Source: an uncultured Paracoccaceae bacterium
GTDB lineage: Bacteria; Pseudomonadota; Alphaproteobacteria; Rhodobacterales; Rhodobacteraceae
Direction of reading: 5' to 3'
Assembly: GCA_937132145.1 (NCBI GenBank)
Contig: CAKZNY010000310.1
Span: 1-8,372, forward strand
DNA: 8,372 nt
How positions within the stretch are numbered: the first letter of the stretch is position 1; every line of letters starts with the position of its first letter. Below the pieces are notes generated by a model. That model ran no database searches. It was not told where the DNA came from and saw only the letters and a list, made by a program, of their open reading frames with translations. Position numbers and translations under genes: made by a program. Shown here piece by piece: positions 5,453-8,372 of this stretch.

Positions 5453-5930
5453 CCTCGTTGATCTGGTGATCGAGGACGAGAGGTGGGCGGCGTTGGACAT
5501 GGGCACGCTGGCCGAGACGGCGGCGCGGGCGGCGTTGAATGTTGCGAACGTCCAGCCGGACTACGAGATTTGCATTATGGGCTGTAACGACGCCCGAATT
5601 GCCGAATTGAATGCCGAATTTCGCGAGAAACCGACCGCTACGAATGTGTTGTCGTGGCCTGCGTTTGAGTTGTCGCCTGAAAGCGAGGGGGGGCAGCCAA
5701 CGCCCCCTCCGCAAGGGGAAAGTCTGGGGGATATTGCCATTGCTTACGAGACTTGCGCGCGGGAAGCGGTTGAGAAGGGCATCACCATGCAGGCGCATGT
5801 TACGCATTTAGTTGTGCATGGATGCCTGCATTTATTGGGGTATGACCACGAAACCGACAAAGATGCCACACTTATGGAGAAATTAGAGGTCCAAGCCCTT
5901 GCCAGCATGGGGGTAGACAACCCATATTGA
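5445..5930 (+). CDS. ybeY: Endoribonuclease YbeY (rRNA maturation factor)
   Basis: A zinc-dependent single-strand endoribonuclease involved in 16S rRNA 3'-end maturation and 70S quality control. The signature H-x3-H-x5-H is present as H125, H129 and H135 in HGCLHLLGYDH, matching the metal triad of E. coli YbeY. Upstream lie N.EFREK..ATNVLSWP and LGDIAIAYETC, both typical of the family. The start ATG at 5445 lies inside the phoH end (ATGAGTGA overlap) and gives 161 residues, compared with about 155 in E. coli. The frame is open upstream to 5379, but that extension lies wholly within phoH. The GC-rich loop after NVLSWP (about residues 72-92) is longer than in E. coli. Confidence 0.96.
   Translation: MSDLVDLVIEDERWAALDMGTLAETAARAALNVANVQPDYEICIMGCNDARIAELNAEFREKPTATNVLSWPAFELSPESEGGQPTPPPQGESLGDIAIAYETCAREAVEKGITMQAHVTHLVVHGCLHLLGYDHETDKDATLMEKLEVQALASMGVDNPY
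5685..5718 (+). repeat. GC-rich alternative hairpins inside ybeY
   Basis: GAGGGGG (5685-5691) is the exact reverse complement of CCCCCTC (5703-5709), with an 11-base loop. CCCC (5704-5707) can instead pair with GGGG (5715-5718). The stretch encodes the Gly/Pro-rich loop of YbeY. The two pairings exclude each other. It may only reflect low-complexity coding sequence. Confidence 0.3.
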
Positions 5931-5975
5931 ACCCACGGGCACAGCATGTTGCCTTTTGACGGATTTCAAGGAGCC

Positions 5976-6875
5976 ATGGGCGACACTAAAGACGGGTCTT
6001 CTATTGCAGCGCAACGCGCGCTGACAGACTTTGATACCTCCACCCCGCATATCGGGTTTTGGGGACGGCTGTTCGGGAAACAACCCGACGATACTTCTGA
6101 AAATGATGGCGATGTGCTTGCGGTTTCTGCGGCTGGCACAAGGGATATGTTGCTGAACATTCGCAACATGCATGACATGCGTGTGGACGATGTGGCGATC
6201 CCGACGGCCGATATTGCGTCGGTTCCCGATGATGCGACGCTGGACGAAGTGGTCGCTATTTTCAGGGAAAGCACCTACAGCCGCCTGCCGGTTTATTCCG
6301 AGACTTTGGACAAACCGCTAGGGCTGGTGCACCTTAAAGACATCGCGTTGAAATACGGGTTCGGTGCGAACGGAAAGTTTGACCTGAAGGCGATTGTCCG
6401 TCCGCTGATCTATGTGCCGCCGTCAATGCCGCTGGGTGCGTTGCTGCAAAAAATGCAGAGCGAGCGGATGCATATGGCGTTGGTGATTGATGAATACGGC
6501 GGGGTCGAGGGGCTGGTGACGCTCGAAGACCTGATCGAGGAAATCGTTGGCGAGATTGAAGACGAACACGACGTTGAGGAGGCCCAGCTTTGGACCGAGG
6601 AGTCGCCCTCGGTGTTTATCGCACAGGCGCGCGCGCCGCTGGATGAGTTCGAGGAAGCGGCGGGTGTCGATCTGTTGCCCGATGATCTGGACGAGGATGT
6701 CGAAACCTTGGGCGGTTTAATCTTTATGCTGATCGGGCGTGTGCCATCGCGCGGGGAATGTATCCGCGATGGGCACGGGCACGAGTTCGAAGTGATTGAT
6801 GCCGATGCGCGGCGTGTAAAAACCTTGCGGGTTCGCCTGAACGTCAAACGGCCGGTCGGCCAAGCGGCGGAATAA
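5976..6875 (+). CDS. CBS-pair protein of the CorC/HlyC (YbeX) family
   Basis: A cytoplasmic protein of the CorC/YbeX group, linked in enterics to Mg/Co efflux and to ribosome-related phenotypes. Despite the older name 'hemolysin C', no toxin role is implied. From ATG 5976 it has 299 residues. After a ~65-residue variable N-terminus come two CBS domains (about 68-130, starting MRVDDVAIP, and 139-195, ending LEDLIEEIVGEI) that bind adenine nucleotides in related proteins. The CorC/HlyC transporter-associated domain follows (about 204-290). There is no CNNM membrane domain, as is usual for this short type. AAGGAG lies just two bases before ATG 5976; an alternative in-frame ATG at 5946 has a weaker RBS but adds only 10 residues. 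It lies between ybeY and lnt, the conserved position of ybeX. Confidence 0.92.
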   Translation: MGDTKDGSSIAAQRALTDFDTSTPHIGFWGRLFGKQPDDTSENDGDVLAVSAAGTRDMLLNIRNMHDMRVDDVAIPTADIASVPDDATLDEVVAIFRESTYSRLPVYSETLDKPLGLVHLKDIALKYGFGANGKFDLKAIVRPLIYVPPSMPLGALLQKMQSERMHMALVIDEYGGVEGLVTLEDLIEEIVGEIEDEHDVEEAQLWTEESPSVFIAQARAPLDEFEEAAGVDLLPDDLDEDVETLGGLIFMLIGRVPSRGECIRDGHGHEFEVIDADARRVKTLRVRLNVKRPVGQAAE

Positions 6876-6880
6876 CGCGC

Positions 6881-8356
6881 GTGGGTGTAGCGGTGCGGGT
6901 TGGCGGGCTGGAAGGCTGGCGACAGCTATTGCTGGCACTTACCGCGGGTGCGGCGTTGGGCTTGGTGCAGGCTCCGTGGTCTTTCCCCTTGGCGTTTTTC
7001 GCAGCCCTTCCTGTTATCTACTGGCTTCACTCCGGTGCGATCAGCTCGCGCCGCGCCGCCCTTGTCGGGTGGTTTGCGGGGCTTGGCTATTTCGGCCTGA
7101 CCTTGGCGTGGATAGTGGAGCCGTTCTTGATAGACATCGCGCGGGATGGCTGGATGGCGCCGTTCGCCCTGTTTTTCATGGCCGCAGGTTTGGCCGCATT
7201 CTGGGCCGCCGCGTTCTGGCTGGCCCCGCGCAACCGAACCTTGATGCTGATCGTGTTGTGGTCGCTGGCAGAACTGGCCCGATCTTACTTTTTCACAGGC
7301 TTTCCGTGGGGGCTGACCGGATACGGGTGGCTCGACACGCCGATTATGCAGATGGCGTCGGTAATCGGGGTGCACGGTGTGGGGTTCATGACGATGGTCG
7401 GGGTGGCGTTGATGCTGCGCCGACAGATGATGCGCGTTGTCTCGGGGGCGTTGATATTTACCCTGATGTGGGCCTTTGGCACCTATCAATTGTCAAAACC
7501 TGTTGCCCCGCGTGCAGATGAATACATTGTTCGCATCGTCCAGCCGAATGTTGAACAAAAGCTGAAATGGTTGCCGGAATTCCAGCAGACGTTTTTCCAG
7601 CGGCAACTGGACCTGAGCGCGAGGGTTGGCTCGCCGGACATCGTTATTTGGCCAGAGGCAGCCGTGCCTTTCCTGCCCGAGGAACGCGCCGACCTGCTGC
7701 AAGACATATCGTTCGCCGCGAAGGGCGCCGAGGTTATTCTTGGGGCTAGACGGCGTGACGAAAGCGGGAATTGGTACAATCGGCTGGTGCTGCTGAATAG
7801 CGACGGCGTGTTGATAGACAGTTACGATAAATTCCATCTGGTGCCGTTCGGGGAATATGTGCCGTTTCAAAGCATCCTGTCGAAAACCGGCATTTCTACG
7901 CTGACGGGTACTGGTTGGACGGCGGGCGAGGGGCCTCGGGTGATCTCGAGCGGGGATGCGCCGCCCTTCCTGCCGTTGATCTGTTACGAGGCGATTTTTC
8001 CGAGCCATTTGTCGGTGGACGGGGCGCGCCCCGACTGGATCGTGCAGATCACCAACGATGCGTGGTTCGGGGAATTCAGCGGGCCGTATCAGCATCTGGC
8101 ACAAGCAAGAGTTCGCGCGATTGAACAAGGCTTGCCTTTGGCGCGGTCGGCCAACACTGGCATCTCGACGATGGTGGACCCGTTTGGTCGCATGATCGAG
8201 GCCATTCCGCTGGGCCAAATGGGTGTGATCGATGTCGCACTGCCTGCGCGGTTGCCGGAAACCCTGTATTCGCGCGGTGGTGATTGGCCGATTGCAGGAT
8301 TTTTGCTGTTGTTAACATTATTGCAACTATTGAGCTATAATAGGCGCCGATCCTGA
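6881..8356 (+). CDS. lnt: Apolipoprotein N-acyltransferase Lnt
   Basis: An inner-membrane enzyme that transfers an acyl chain from phospholipid to the amino group of the diacylglyceryl-cysteine of lipoproteins, the last step of lipoprotein maturation. It has 491 residues from a GTG start five bases after the corC stop (GGCGGA upstream as weak RBS; GTG 6893 is an alternative). Several N-terminal membrane segments (about 14-200) precede a periplasmic nitrilase-fold domain (about 220-460) and a final membrane helix (about 468-487). The catalytic triad is visible: E259 in WPEAAVPF, K317 in YDKFHLVPFGEYVP and C368 in LICYEAIFP. Also conserved are QITNDAWFG and ARVRAIEQGLPLARSANTG. The lipoprotein encoded earlier in the same cluster is a plausible substrate. 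Only 16 non-coding bases follow before the window ends. Confidence 0.97.
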   Translation: MGVAVRVGGLEGWRQLLLALTAGAALGLVQAPWSFPLAFFAALPVIYWLHSGAISSRRAALVGWFAGLGYFGLTLAWIVEPFLIDIARDGWMAPFALFFMAAGLAAFWAAAFWLAPRNRTLMLIVLWSLAELARSYFFTGFPWGLTGYGWLDTPIMQMASVIGVHGVGFMTMVGVALMLRRQMMRVVSGALIFTLMWAFGTYQLSKPVAPRADEYIVRIVQPNVEQKLKWLPEFQQTFFQRQLDLSARVGSPDIVIWPEAAVPFLPEERADLLQDISFAAKGAEVILGARRRDESGNWYNRLVLLNSDGVLIDSYDKFHLVPFGEYVPFQSILSKTGISTLTGTGWTAGEGPRVISSGDAPPFLPLICYEAIFPSHLSVDGARPDWIVQITNDAWFGEFSGPYQHLAQARVRAIEQGLPLARSANTGISTMVDPFGRMIEAIPLGQMGVIDVALPARLPETLYSRGGDWPIAGFLLLLTLLQLLSYNRRRS

Positions 8357-8372
8357 GAATTTTCATATTCCT

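Noticed and set aside
7493..8218. 241-codon minus-strand open frame opposite lnt
   Set aside because: It lies fully within the catalytic domain of lnt, whose E/K/C triad proves the coding strand; the antisense product is Arg/Gln/Pro-rich noise.
8357..8372. Possible riboswitch or terminator after lnt
   Set aside because: Only 16 bases remain in the window and they show no stem or motif.

Overview
The window looks like a chromosomal core segment of an alphaproteobacterium, most likely a Rhodobacterales/Roseobacter-type marine bacterium. This rests on protein sequence character (for example the MiaB N-terminus and the PhoH, YbeY and CorC sequences), moderately high GC and gene order; no 16S or other phylogenetic marker is present.

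Layout. Positions 1-217 are a gene-free, partly AT-rich stretch holding inverted repeats of a TTGGCA-like half-site and a perfect 10-bp-arm palindrome. On the minus strand (1956 to 218) lie two overlapping genes: a degenerate-looking glycosyltransferase-2-like protein of unknown function, then a cation diffusion facilitator (FieF/YiiP type) in which one transport-site aspartate is replaced by histidine. A divergent intergenic region (1957-2084) separates them from a plus-strand cluster: miaB, an OmpA-family periplasmic protein, a 95-residue lipoprotein, phoH (ybeZ), ybeY, corC/ybeX-like, and lnt, which ends 16 bases before the window edge.

How the genes fit together. The order miaB-ybeZ-ybeY-ybeX-lnt is the conserved proteobacterial arrangement: tRNA modification (MiaB), an RNA-associated ATPase and endoribonuclease (PhoH/YbeY), a CBS-domain protein (CorC/YbeX) and lipoprotein N-acylation (Lnt). 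Here it is interrupted between miaB and phoH by two small envelope genes. Both encode, just after the signal or linker region, the same roughly 35-residue two-cysteine module (ungapped, 21 of 35 identical by my alignment). One carries the module on a peptidoglycan-binding OmpA domain, the other on a lipid anchor. This pair is the best candidate in the window for an undescribed envelope system. The rest of the window is ordinary core genome with a few local oddities: a five-codon minicistron overlapping the miaB start, no AUG start for phoH, the altered metal site in the CDF transporter, and loss of the DxD motif in the glycosyltransferase-like protein.
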